Shown here one piece after another: positions 1-16,539 of a DNA stretch of 64,000 bases. This DNA is from Trichostrongylus colubriformis (taxonomy: Eukaryota > Nematoda > Chromadorea > Rhabditida > Trichostrongylidae). How positions within the stretch are numbered: the first letter of the stretch is position 1; each line of letters starts with the position of its first letter. The notes under the pieces were generated by a model. That model ran no database searches. It had not been told where the DNA came from and worked only from the letters and a program-made list of their open reading frames with translations. Both the position numbers and the translations under genes were made by a program. The stretch covers positions 50,888,001-50,952,000 of the forward strand of contig OZ022256.1 of NCBI GenBank assembly GCA_963978905.1. The letters run 5' to 3'.

Positions 1-150
1 TGGGAGCCAGCCGAGCGTGACTGCGTCGCGTCCGCGCTTCCACTCATGCCACACTGCCTCGCTTGAAGGCTGCCATGCCCTGCCACTGGCACTCGCACCC
101 GCCGCGCCGCTCGCCGCGGGCGGTCACGCGATTCGCTGTCATATCTGCAC
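1..150. repeat. partial MITE, same family as 33,698-33,928
   Basis: GC-rich stretch that closely matches about 110 bases at 33,780-33,900 (shared CACTCATGCCACACTGCCTC core). The left end is cut by the window edge. In the complete copy the element has inverted ends, so this is probably the right half of a non-autonomous DNA transposon lying in an intron of the copine gene. Confidence 0.6.
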
Positions 151-480
151 ACACCCATTACCATAGCTTGCTTATCACTATTACAGAGGGTATGGTGGGC
201 GTGGCGTCCTACAAAAGTGTGTCCCTCTTATGAGCTATCTCCTGCATGTGCTGTCCATTCCCTTCCTTTCCTTTCTGTCCAATCCTCTTCCTGCAGTGTT
301 GAAAACCTCCATTATCCAGTCCCACTTCTGGAGTTGACAAGTTTTGATACTGATCTAGCCGTACTCTGACTCCTACCCATCGTGAAACACGGGTTTCTCA
401 CCTCCTCTGCGCCCCATCCGATATCAGTTGCGTGGTTGCGTGGTACTTGATGATATTTTTAATAAATTTCCGAATTTTAG

Positions 481-5775
<5,295 letters not shown>

Positions 5776-5975
5776 ATCTCAGGGCTCAGTGTTCATTTTC
5801 TGTAAATAGGGGTATTGTAATTGTTAAAATTGCTTCTTTATTGATTTTGCACATTTCTCAGATCTTTTCGCACTACCTGCAGATCTCTACCTGTTGACTG
5901 ATATTCGTTAATCTCTTATTGTTTTTCATTGTGATCAAAATTCTTACTCCTACTCGTTTCTGCTACAAACCAGTA

Positions 5976-5981
5976 AATAAA
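5976..5981 (+). terminator. AATAAA poly(A) signal of copine 1
   Basis: Canonical AATAAA about 200 bases after the stop codon, the first one downstream; cleavage expected 10-20 bases further on. It marks the likely 3' end of the copine 1 transcript. Confidence 0.5.
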
Positions 5982-6175
5982 ATGTGTAAACATATGTGTT
6001 TGTTTGAGAACTACAGAATTTAAAGCCATTGTCGAGCAATGGAACAGCGACATCCTTTTTCGAGCTCTCCCCGCTTCATTGCCGTGAAAAATGAGATTAA
6101 GTAAGAAATAAGCTTTACTATGCTTATCACAGAATTTCACATACAAATCCTATTGCAAGCATTGTAATACTATCA

Positions 6176-7060
6176 ATGTATCACTGTAGAACATTAGGTT
6201 CGCACGCGTCGTCGCACGAAGCATGCGGCATGCCGCGCGGCGTGATCACTCCTGGGGTAGAAGTTGATTGGTCGACCTTTCGCTTCGCGCGTCGCACTCG
6301 CGGCGCCGTCAGTACGAGTCGTTTGAAATTCCGCTCAAGGCGCAATGGGCTATTACCGTAGGGGACCTTTAAAGATTGCATCTATTTTTAGCAATATGTT
6401 GTGAATTAGAATTTCCTAAGGCCGCGGTCATACTTTGCGCAGCTGCGTTAGTTGACGCCGGTACCGGCGTCAACTCACGCAAGTGTCTGCGTGAGTTGAC
6501 GCCGGCACCGGCATCAACTAACGCAGCTGCGCAAAGTATGACCGCGGCCTAAGACTGCAATATGAGCTCTCCATCGTCCTTCAAAGCTAATAAAGGCATA
6601 GCTATCACTGCTTCTATTGTACTTGAGGTTGTTGTTGATTGCTGTGTTACCTTGATAGGTTTCGTTAACTGTTAATGCTCTTGAAGAGACTTATATGGAT
6701 CACTCACTGCAGAATGAGAGAGAACAATAAAATTCAAATCACCTCAAAATTTCAATTCTCTCAGGAAGCATAAGAACAAGTAGCCACTCACGCTGAAAAC
6801 AAGTGCAATCTTCAAAGGTCCTTCACGGTAGCACCCCATTGCGTCTCGAGCGGAATTCCAAACGACCCGCATCGCCGCGCCGTTCGCCGCGGGCGTTCAC
6901 GCGAAAATTCGACCAATCGACCCCCATCCTCACTTGTGGGTTAGGATTAACGGACCATACCAGCGTTCCCAATTGCCATTCAGACCGTAGAGGCTATCGC
7001 ATGGAGCAAGCGGCAAATCGCGTGCGACAACGCCTCCGGACCTAATGCTACACAATTCAC
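6176..7060. mobile_element. foldback element with a nested Harbinger-type hairpin
   Basis: Arms at 6,176-6,385 and about 6,800-7,055 are inverted copies of each other: both outer ends carry ACATTAGGT/ACCTAATG and TCGCAC, and both inner ends carry TGCAATCTTNAAAGGTCC. Between the arms lies the 6,420-6,549 hairpin, a different family with its own target duplication, so it inserted later. Stretches that look coding in either strand reflect the GC-rich arms. Confidence 0.7.
6420..6549. mobile_element. 130-bp near-perfect hairpin MITE, Harbinger-type (copy 1)
   Basis: The two arms of about 62 bp are complementary with only two mismatches and a six-base loop (AGTGTC). The ends read GGCCGCGG...CCGCGGCC and are flanked by TAA on both sides. 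A 3-bp TWA duplication and termini starting GG are hallmarks of PIF/Harbinger elements. The same terminal sequence (GGCCGCGTTCATACTTTGCG or close) bounds seven other elements in this window. Confidence 0.8.
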
Positions 7061-7245
7061 TTTTGGTCTAATTTGGGATACAGTCTGATTATAATACTCT
7101 GCATTTGCCCTTTTGTGACCATAGGGATGCTGTAACTAGCACATTAGGCGTTACTAGTAGAGTCAATACCATATAAAAACTAGAAAATATGTACTAATCG
7201 GTTACCCATTGACGGTGATACTATCGAATGTGCATCGAATGCGAC

Positions 7246-8585
7246 TTAATAGGTAGGGACATGGAACGGACCACCGTCGCTGAGCACCCGTCCACCGCCA
7301 TCAGTGGCAGTTGTACGACCGTTTATAGTCGTATAGGTGTACGGGACACCATCAATCATAATCGTAAACACATCAATGGATTGTCCATTATGCATGTATG
7401 AGTTTCTAAAGGCAGATATTGAAGTGCCTGCAGGGAACGTGGCTGTATAGTATCTGTTGCCGATAGTTGCTGTTGCCCTTGTGACTCCATTTGCTGTATT
7501 CACTGATATGCCAGTGGATCGGGATGCCATATTGCTTACATCAGCAACAATCGAATTCACAGCTTGCTGAATTTGCTTAGACAGATTTTCTTCCCATCCA
7601 GGACTAAGTACATCCAGGACTCCTTGCTGGATTCGCCTGGACTGATTTTCTTCCCATCCAGAACTGGATACTCCCTGCTGGATTCGCCTGGACTGATTTT
7701 CTCCTCCCCATTCAGGACTGAATACTCCTCCCTGAACACACTCCTATGAGTGTATATCTCCAAAAGTATAAATGCAATTCAAAGTGCTTATACTCGCTGC
7801 TGGAAAGTGCTAATAAATGGACAGATGAAGATAGCGTAATGGTGCGAGGCGTGCCTGCCGCATTCACGGATTGTGGATCTAATCTCAACGGCATCACAAT
7901 ACTTAATTCGCTGCATTACTGAATATGAACGTGGAAGTGTCAAGTAGTTTTCAGTGAAGGACGGAGTCAAAGGGCCAAAGGCGCAGTGCCCATGAAGTAG
8001 GATCTTTTGCCCGATGAGCGCTTTTCAAAGCACATTCTGCGTTTGCTAGAAGGCAGTTCAGACCTCGTTCGTCATTCGTGACAAGCCATGGTGCGTGGCC
8101 TGAACACCTCCCTACATATTTCCACGGGGGTGGAGGGGGGCATTTCAAAGTAGAATATAAGAGTAGTAAATGATAGTGACAGTTATTTGAGAGGGTCACA
8201 ACGTTGTCTCTGGGGCAGAAATCATTGCATAAGCCATAATATAATCAAATATTTCTATGTTCGCAAACGAGATCCCAATGCGTGGCGCATCCAAAGACTG
8301 GTCGAAGTCGATCACTTCCTCCTTTTCTTGCTATTTTCAATGCCAAAGTGAATCTTTTGAAAAACTATCGCTCAAATAAACTCACGCGTGATGAATTCGG
8401 CGGATTCGGATTGAAAGCATGTCGGGATGGATCGAAATAATTGTTCCCATAAAAAGCATTAGTAGTGAGCTGAAAAAGAACTGATTGTGTTCGTGGTCCT
8501 TGGATGACCGACAACGGCTCCATACCTGAGCATGAACATAGGTGTTGAGCAGAAAAAGCAGGCAGACGGCGGTTACGAAGAGCAT
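7246..8585 (-). CDS. secreted nematode protein with internal W-E-E-N-Q repeats
   Basis: Three exons on the minus strand: 8585-8526, 8469-8386 and 7731-7246, all phase 0, with good GT and CAG sites; 209 aa. Exon 1 is a clean 20-residue signal peptide (MLFVTAVCLLFLLNTYVHAQ). Exon 2 is Asn/Pro/Phe-rich. Exon 3 starts with three repeats of 17-20 residues built around SPGWEENQSRRIQQG, then a Ser/Thr/Gly-rich region, then YTATFPAGTS, IMIDGVPYTYTTINGR and a Gly-rich end. No catalytic motif is seen. The start was chosen at the Met that begins the signal peptide; an in-frame Met lies 19 codons upstream (GTG/ATG-containing run to 8648). I do not recognise the family; it is probably an extracellular structural or excreted protein. 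Confidence 0.72.
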
Positions 8586-9569
8586 TCTCAGAAAGAAAAC
8601 AGGGTCGTTGGATCCTTTGAACTTTATCGCACCTGTGTCATCAACCATCTATCGCCTATTATTATACTGGACTATCAATGAATACAGACAGCATGAATTC
8701 ATCGCAAAGACATGAATAGGTGAGTCTCGGCTGGAAGGAGGAGAATTAAAATGTGATATCCATATGGGTGAGTGTCACCAATTGCGCGCGACGCGATGGT
8801 GCCAGATAGGGGCTCCGTATTGGTTGAGTCCTGAAGCGATTACGCTTAGAATAATGAAGACATCTAGGTCTTAGACCTAGTTCATTGTCATCGCTTTAGG
8901 ACCCAATCGAATACGGCGGGCATAGCTCACAACACTGTGCCACTGTGCCGCATACCGGACCCCGCAATGCGAATTTCCTGTCTCAGTGGCACACACACCC
9001 ATTTCCATATTAATACTACTGAGTCATTCATCTATCACGAAGTCTATACTTCAGTCCAAGAGCAAAGTTCATGAACAGAATTCTTGACGAGACTCAAGTC
9101 AAGAGCTATGGAACTGAAGTGTTACCTAGGAAAAAAGGAGAATGAAATAAAAACTGCGTATTCCTTTTACATGTAGCGAGAACACTTGAAACTCAGTAGC
9201 CACTGACTTTGTGGAAACTACCGGTTTGCTGATAAGCACATACATAATTCACTTACAGTTCATCACCCTAGAAATCTCCATTTGAAAAGAAATAATTTGT
9301 AGTTAATCTTACATTGCAACACGAAACTTGTAAAAATAGCTCCCGTTGCAAAGGATTAATGATTACATGGAAAATTTGCACGTAACGGGATGGAATTCAT
9401 TTGAACCTACTGAAAAACACGATCAAAGGCGTGCCGATTGCACAGTTTTGGTACTGTAATTTTTGTATTGATCATTCAAATTCAATTACATTATCCTTAC
9501 ATAAACGGATCAGCTGACAGGCCCTGTCGTCGAAGAATCCTCGACTACCGATGTACCCTGCGGGTTATA
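8586..9569. other. no gene seen; contains an imperfect palindrome at 8,815-8,916
   Basis: Upstream region of the secreted-protein gene. The palindrome has arms CCGTATTGGTTGAGTCCTGA / TTTAGGACCCAATCGAATAC and an inner perfect CTAGGTCTTAGACCTAG, so it can form a cruciform and is probably another short MITE. The rest shows no splice-supported coding sequence. Confidence 0.5.
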
Positions 9570-10507
9570 GAGGGTGGGGCAATAGTTCTGGCAAAATTTT
9601 TGGCAAAATCCCACAAAAAAATGAGCCCTCGATTTCGACACGATCTGTGCCACTATTTACTGCAAGTCGTCTTTTATACATTCCATGAATTGGCCGTTCT
9701 TAAATATGCCATTTTACAGAATGGTGACAAGCAAAGTCCAACGAGCCTCACCCCCTGGACTACGGCAACGGCACGGCACCTCGACATCTTTTTCACTAAC
9801 GAATGCCTTTTTTTCACAGATCTTCCCAAACACCAAAAACGATAGGATAATAGCGGGAAACCCTGCAGAAGCCAGCCAACATGGAGGGATTCTCAGCGAT
9901 CTGGACCCCCCAAGTCGTTGATGGTTTTTGGGGCAATCACATCGGAAGGCAAGATGCCCCTGATTTTCTTGGAGAAAGGGGTCAAAATGGATAGCGAGAC
10001 CTACTTAAAAGGCGTGTGAGAGAAGAAGGTACTCCCCTGGGCAAAATCCCATTTTGGCAACCGGATACGGACTTATCAACAGGACTCAGCTCCAGCAGAT
10101 AGGTCCAAGGTGGTACATGACTGGTGCGCAATGCACTTGCCCGACTTCATTTCGTCGAACGAATGGCCCCCAAACAGTCCAGACCTAAATCCATTGGACT
10201 ACTCCGTGTAGCCAGTTCTGAAGATCAAAGCCTGCTCTACTCAGCATAGAAGTTTGGATGTTCTACGTTCAACCCTCGTTGAACCATGGGAGGATTTGGA
10301 CGAAGACTACCTCCGTGCCGCCATCGACGCAGTCCTAAGAGACTTTCAGCCTGCATTCGCGCAAAAGGAGGCTATTTCGAGATCTGATTTGTTTTTGTGA
10401 TCTCTATAGCTGATGATAAATGCTGTTAAATTTATATCGTGTATCGATCGATTTGACCGTTTTTAAGGGGCATATTTGCCGTTGCCAGAACTTTTGCCCT
10501 GCCCTGT
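9570..10507 (+). mobile_element. Tc1-like transposon relic
   Basis: Inverted ends share GGGCAAAAGTTCTGGCAA (left copy at about 9,577 with one change; right copy at 10,482-10,500 in reverse). Between them is a decayed DDE transposase reading frame (see 9,921-10,400). At about 0.94 kb it is shorter than an intact Tc1 family member, so part of the 5' transposase is missing or unreadable. Confidence 0.75.
9921..10400 (+). pseudogene. broken Tc1-like transposase
   Basis: One reading frame of 160 codons contains the C-terminal half of a Tc1-type DDE transposase: MVFGAITSEGKMPLIF, YQQDSAPAD (second catalytic Asp) and WPPNSPDLNPLDYSV, the classic SPDLNPID-type block that precedes the final acidic residue. 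It has in-frame stops at 10,017 (TGA) and 10,209 (TAG, where Trp is expected). Upstream fragments at 9,600-9,845 are out of frame. The transposase cannot be functional. Confidence 0.8.
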
Positions 10508-11403
10508 GACAAAAAGGCTAAAAAAATTTTATTTACCTCGGTAACAACGAAAATTCATTGAATGAGTAACTAATAGAATAATCTCTGATTTCATGTAAAA
10601 GCCTCCATACTGCTTCCTATTACATGTTGAGGAACTACCTGTCGCTTAGGGCTTACACATTAGCTAGCACCACCGCTTCAATTTGGCCCCACCCCCCTTG
10701 ATCCACGGCGCTTCGCTGTTGTGGTGAAAGTGAGAAGATAATATACGATACAAACTGCGTTGGTGGCGATAATCCAAATAAAACAACAATAGTGCTTGTA
10801 TTGTTCCCAAGACAAGAAGGGAGTCAGGAGATTACTTGCTACATATATTTTCAGTAGCTAAAATGAGGACAGACGGTTAAAAGACCAGGAATTCAGGGGG
10901 AAATCTATAGATGAAGCTACTATTTGTCTTTCCCACGATCTTCGCTTCATTCTCAAGCACTCCTTCCAATGATCTCCCTGGACCGTTTCAATCTCTTTGG
11001 CACTTTTATTTGATCAATGCTTTTGTCCATGGCTGACTGACGTCTTAAATCCGTCTTCTCCGTTGCTCCATACTTCTACAAGCCATCAACTATGACAGCC
11101 TCTTTTCTATGGTGGTATAGTACCTCATCCAGATATTGTATTAGAGTAACGTAAATGAACCACGTGAATTACAAATTGCCTTTTGAAATTACCGTAACGA
11201 GTGGCGTTGCTCCCATTCGCATGGTTCGGGAAGAAATTTCGGTACCATATCAGCCCAAGCCAACTAAGAGCTTCACCCCTCTAGTTTTAGTGGAACCGAA
11301 TCTGAGGAATTTCAGATGCTTCATCTTCCTTCCTTTTAGGATAAGAAGATGAAAGCTCTGACTTGAACACTGTTAAAACCCTGCAGTTCCTAAAATTCAT
11401 TTT
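10508..11403. other. no feature recognised
   Basis: AT-rich spacer between the Tc1-like relic and the foldback element. No splice-supported exon, tRNA or inverted repeat was found. Confidence 0.4.
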
Positions 11404-12209
11404 TATACTGGGTTGAGGAATAAGTCCTTGCGGTTTTTTAATCCCATTTTTCACATTGTTCCCTTCATCCTTCGACAAAGCATTCATATGTTTTCGATAG
11501 AGCTATTTTTGCTCTATAAAATGATACTATCTATTTTTTGATTTCTTCGATTGCCTGATTTTAATGAGGTCTGGAAATGAAGTAGGCTGAAGGCGAAAAA
11601 TCGGCACTTGCGCACCTCATCTTTCTCGTCTGTCATCCAGATCAAAAAATGCATGTGTATCTGTTTCGATAGAGCTTTTTCAGCTTCACAGAATGGTGCT
11701 GCCTTTTATTTAAATCGCTCAACTTCTTGTTGTTTCTAAAACTCACAAATGCAGTACTCCAAAAGTGTCTATGCACTATCTCCCCTTCCTCGCCTACCAT
11801 CGAGATTGGAGAGAATATGCATATATGCATTCGATAGAACTTTTCTTGCTTTACAAGATGGTACCACTCTTCCTTTGTATCCTCTCATATTTTAGCATGT
11901 AGGAATAAGTTTCCACCTGTTTTTCAACACGAAATTCCGTAATGAAAATAAATTCACTTATCAGATTGTTTTCTATCGTTCGATAGAGCTCTTTTCGCTC
12001 TACAAGATGGTGTTTACGGTTTTTGTTCGAATTGATTTTTGTCATTTTTTAGATCATTTAAAAGTCGACAAAATCGAGCATTTTCGACACATGTACTCTA
12101 AGATGAGGTGCGCAAGTGCCGATTTTTCGCCTTCAGCCTACTTCATTTCCAGACCTCATTAATATCAGGCAATCGAAGAAATCAAAAAATAGATAGTATC
12201 ATTTTATAG

Positions 12210-15200
12210 CCACGGATCTCCTTCACCGAGGGACTTTTCTCGCTGAAGGATCTCGAGCCGTTAGGTGGCAAGGCTACGTGGCGCGACCCCAGGTGGCGGA
12301 TAGGGGGCTAATCGCGGACCAAAAGCCACCATGTACCTGCCCTGAGACGCAGGTGGATCCAGGGGATGGACTCCCTGTTTCTGCTGCGCTGGGCTGATTC
12401 ATACCCTCTGTATCCGTGCAAACGTTTCTTGCATACGTGTGGGGGCGTTCTGTATGGGGCAGTTGGTATCCTGCATTCGGTCCAGCCAAAAGCTTGCATT
12501 CTAACGACTGGGAGGTACATGGGAGGCGGTCCGGGGTCGCCTCCAACAAATAAACCCCATGTCCACTTCGGGATAGCCTGGCTAACTACCCGGAGTATAC
12601 CTAGCCCCCACGACAGAGCCCGGCAAGCTACTCGTGGGTCTCCATCTTGCTGAAAACAGCAACAAAAATGGGCCTCATTCCCCTGAACCTGAGGGAGCCC
12701 CCAATACGGCAGCGTTGGGTAGGACCGCTCGGGAGAGGCTGCTAGAATCTCAGGGCTACAACAGGCTGCCTAAATCGAGAAGGACTAAGATGGCGATCTG
12801 TACTTACAACGCACGAACTCTTGCATCGGAAGCGAGTATCGAAGATTTGATGATGCAAGCCAGGAAGATCAAGTACGACGTCATCGGACTGACCGAGACG
12901 AGGAGGCATCGCCCGCTACACGCCGTGTACGAGACTGGTGAAGAACTGTTCCTCGGAACATGCGACAGGAGAGGCGTTGGCGGTGTGGGCGTTCTCGTCA
13001 ACACGCACTTGGCCATGAACATCGATTCGTACGAAAATCTGACAACCCGAATCGGACGTTTGCGATTGAAAAGATGCGGTTCAATCCCGGCTTTGACCAT
13101 CTTCGTCGCCTACGCACCAACATCAAGCTACGACGAGGACGAGCTCGAAGCTTTTTATGTGGAATTGGAGAAGTTCTACAAAGAAGACCACACTTTCTTC
13201 AAGGTCATCGTCGGCGACTCAACGCCAAGATCGGTCCTAGAAGAACGGACAATGAGCTTCACATCGGGACTCACGGAACGGAATGGAATGAGCAGGGTGA
13301 AAGGCTGTCTGAGTTTATTATGTCGATCAACTCCACAATTCCATAATGAGATCGATCACGTCATCTTCAATCGAAGGTTTTGCTTGACCGACGTCGCTGT
13401 TGTTCCGAAGTTCTACACGGGATCAGACCATCGACTCATCCGCGCAAAATTCCTCTTTTCGATAGGTGGAGAGAGAGCCGCGAAATTCAAGGAGCGAAGA
13501 CCCAAGACAGTCATCAACTGGGAACACTTCGTTTCTCTCGCTGGTGTATGGGAGGATTCCGTTATCGAAAACATCGACGACGAGTACAACCGGCTCGTTG
13601 AGCATCTTCACGATTGTGCCAGGAGGGCAGAGAGTTTGAAAGTCACAAAGAGGCGTCTCTCTTCGGAAACTCTCGAGCTGATACGTCAACGTGGAGCCGC
13701 ACGAGCCGCAGGCGATTACCAACTGACGTCCGAACTTGCGAAGCGATGCAGAGAGGCGATAAAAGAAGATCTCAAGGAGAGAAGAGCAGCAGTGCTGGCT
13801 GAAGCAGCAGAGGCTGGGAAGAGCATTCGCAATGCCCGCCGAGTCTTCGCCAGTTATAAGACCAAAATGACCGGTCTCCGGCGTCCGGACGGCACAGTTA
13901 CTGCTTCGCGAAGGGCAATGGAGAAGGTCATCTACGACTTCTACTCGGATCTCTTCGATAGCCATGTCCAACTGCCTAGGAGCAATCTGAAGCAGGATGG
14001 ATATGTCGTACCATCAGTTCTCCCTTGAGAAATCCGACACGCCATTTCGTCGGTGAAGAATGGTACAGCACCCGGCCCCGACAGGATCAGACCGGAACAT
14101 CTGAAGAATCTTCCGCCAGTTATCATCAAAACACTGGCCCGACTCTTCACACGCTACCTGTCGGAATGCAAGGTACCCACATCGTGGAAAACTAGCAGAA
14201 CTGTGTTGCTGTATAAGAAGGGAGATCCACACGACATCGGCAATTATCGTCCAATCTGCCTGCTGTCTGTAGTCTACAAGCTCTTCACTCGTGTCATCTT
14301 GAATAGGATTGGTAGAGCTTTCGACGAAGGACAGCCATGCGAGCAAGCAGGGTTTCGGAGAGGATTCAGTACAATCGATCACATCCACACGGTCACTAGA
14401 CTCATCGAAGTATCGCGAGAGTACAAGATGCCGTTATGTCTCACATTCATCGATTTGAAGAAAGCCTTCGACTCCGTTGAGACAGAAGCGGTTATCAAAG
14501 CCCTGGGAAACCAGGGTGTGCCTACTCAGTATGTAAGAGTACTTCGTGAGCTCTACAGCAACTTCACGACCAGGATCTCGCCATTCTACAAGGAAGTCAT
14601 CATCGACGTGAAGAGAGGGGTTCGACAAGGCGACACTATCTCGCCTAAACTATTCAGCGCCGCTCTTGAGAACGTCATGCGTCAACTGGAATGGGAAGGA
14701 ATGGGAGTGAAGGTCGATGGCCGGCATCTACACCACCTCCGCTTCGCTGACGACATCGTGCTAATAACACCGACAATCCAGCAAGCGGAACGGATGCTAG
14801 CCGATTTCGACTGCGAGTGTGGAAAGATCGGTCTACAGCTGAACCTGACGAAGACGATGTTCATGAGAAACGGATTGGTACCTGACGCCCCATTCACGCT
14901 CAACGGAACGAACGTCACCGAATGCTTCAGCTATGTGTACCTAGGTCGGGAAGTCAATATGATGAACGACTTAGCACCAGAGCTGAGCAGGAGGAAAAGA
15001 GCGGCATGGGGAGCCTTCAAGACCATCGAGGGAGTAGTGAAGAAGACGAAGAACATCCGGCTCCGCACCCATCTCTTCGATTCCGCTGTCCTTCCTGCCC
15101 TAACATACGCTTCAGAAACTTGGACTCTACGTAAGCAGGAGGAGCATGCGGTCGGCGTCATCCAACGCGCCATCGAGAGGACGATGCTCGGAGTATCCCG

Positions 15201-15577
15201 ATACACGCAAGTGCAGAGGGGAATCCGGAGTTCCGAACTCCGTCGTCGATCAAAGATCAGGGACGCCGTCGTATTTGCCAAGGAATCGAAGATTAGATGG
15301 GCCGGACACGTCATGCGATATCGTGATGACCGTTGGACCAGAGCGGTTACCGACTGGATCCCTCGGGACGTCAAACGAACACCTGGACGACCGCCGGCCC
15401 GATGGTCAGACTTCTTCACGAAAGCTCTGCGCGAAAGGAACGAGACGCTACGTGTCCCTGGAGCCAGAAACGTTCACTGGACTGCTTTGGCTCGCGACAG
15501 GGATGAATGGAGACGTTGCTGGCGCCCGCTCGAGGCTCTCGATGAACAACGGGACGACAGGTGATACAGGACAGGTG
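12210..15577 (+). mobile_element. RTE-type non-LTR retrotransposon, nearly full length
   Basis: Flanked by the perfect 12-bp target duplication ATCATTTTATAG (12,198-12,209 and 15,578-15,589). It has a 5' untranslated region of about 0.5 kb, an endonuclease/reverse transcriptase reading frame, and a short repetitive 3' tail (ACAGGTGAT twice) right after the stop codon, as expected for RTE-clade elements that lack poly(A). The insertion interrupts an arm of a foldback element. Confidence 0.88.
12634..15564 (+). pseudogene. RTE polyprotein: APE endonuclease + reverse transcriptase, disrupted
   Basis: One frame runs through 12,634-15,564 apart from a single in-frame TGA at 14,026-14,028; first likely Met at 12,790. 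N-terminal AP-endonuclease: ICTYNARTLA, GLTETRRHR, VIVGD and GSDHRLIRAKF near the end. [62 protein letters not shown] and the catalytic FADD ([10 protein letters not shown]), then a Cys-poor C-terminus with [13 protein letters not shown]. Near 13,217 one base seems lost: after VIVGD the expected reading continues in the next frame until about 13,330, where a deletion of roughly 70 bases returns to frame. These lesions make the copy non-autonomous, though the RT domain is intact. Confidence 0.88.
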
Positions 15578-15700
15578 ATCATTTTATAGAGCAAAAAAGC
15601 TCTATCGAAATCATGTACAAGCTTTGTCGAAAGGTGAAGGGAACAATAAGAAAAACGGGGTTTAAAAAAAACCGCAGGGACTTATTCCCGACCCAATAAT

Positions 15701-16539
15701 TAACTTAAGTGATGTCGATTTGCTTATTACAACGACCAGAAAGCATCTCATTACATGACCAAGGAATTCATGAAAACCATCAAAAAATCAAATCAAAGAT
15801 CATCCATCGCTCCCGTTTTTTTTCGAAACTGCCCAGCCCCGGTGTTTCGAAACACCCGCAAGTCAAGAGTCCGAGGCCATTTGGATCGGTGTGACAAATT
15901 GCTACTCCAAACATTTTTGTGAACACGTCAAGCGAATGATCGTGGGAAGTCATGTGCTGCTTATTCACTGATATTAGGGTAGATGTCTACCGGCAGTTTG
16001 ACTGCAAACCGCCTTATTCCAGCCCACTCCCCACCACCTCAACCTCTAGTTTTTGAACAGTTTCTCAAATTGATGGAGCGGTTGTCGACACCAATTAATC
16101 ACCAGTCATGCTTGCTCGCTATCACGTCACACATCCGCAGTGGCATAGGAGTAATATGAGCTTTGTTAGTGAGAATCGAAGGAAAAATGGCTGATTCGAA
16201 TGATCTGAACAACCCGATCACTCGAATCTGTTCTGTTCCAGGAGATAGATTCGTCTATGTGATTAGTGAGAGTGATACGCTTTACATAAGGATTAAGGAC
16301 ATGAAAGAAAAAGGGAGGGAGAAGAAACGTGAATAAATATGAATGATTCGATTGATTTCAGATTGTGATTCCGTTTTTTGTGCTGCTGTTGAAAGATTTG
16401 TTTCTCGTCTATCATGGCAGTGTACGAACGCTTCCGAATGGTCATTTGAATTTTGTGGTCAGTTGCTTTTTCATGTTGTTGTTGTGTTGTTGTCATAATT
16501 AACGATGCGGACCTTTAGCTGAGCAGCTGACACTTTGTA
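15701..16539. other. no gene seen
   Basis: Spacer between the foldback/RTE complex and the first mariner copy. No supported exon or RNA gene. Confidence 0.4.

Larger units (their letters stand above)
11404..15700. mobile_element. foldback element split by an RTE insertion
   Basis: The left arm 11,404-11,640 is repeated in inverse order by 12,090-12,209 plus 15,590-15,700. Shared blocks include GAATAAGTCCNTGCGGTTTT, TTGTTCCCTTCA, TTCGACAAAGC and TTGCTCTATAAAATGAT. Removing the RTE element restores one arm and an element of about 0.95 kb. The interior carries spaced copies of a motif like TTCGATAGAGCT...GCTCTACAAGATGGT near 11,493, 11,667, 11,830 and 11,980. No transposase is visible, so it is non-autonomous. 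Confidence 0.75.

Noticed and set aside
13423..13971. 182-codon minus-strand frame
   Set aside because: Antisense of the RTE endonuclease region, which is clearly coding on the plus strand.
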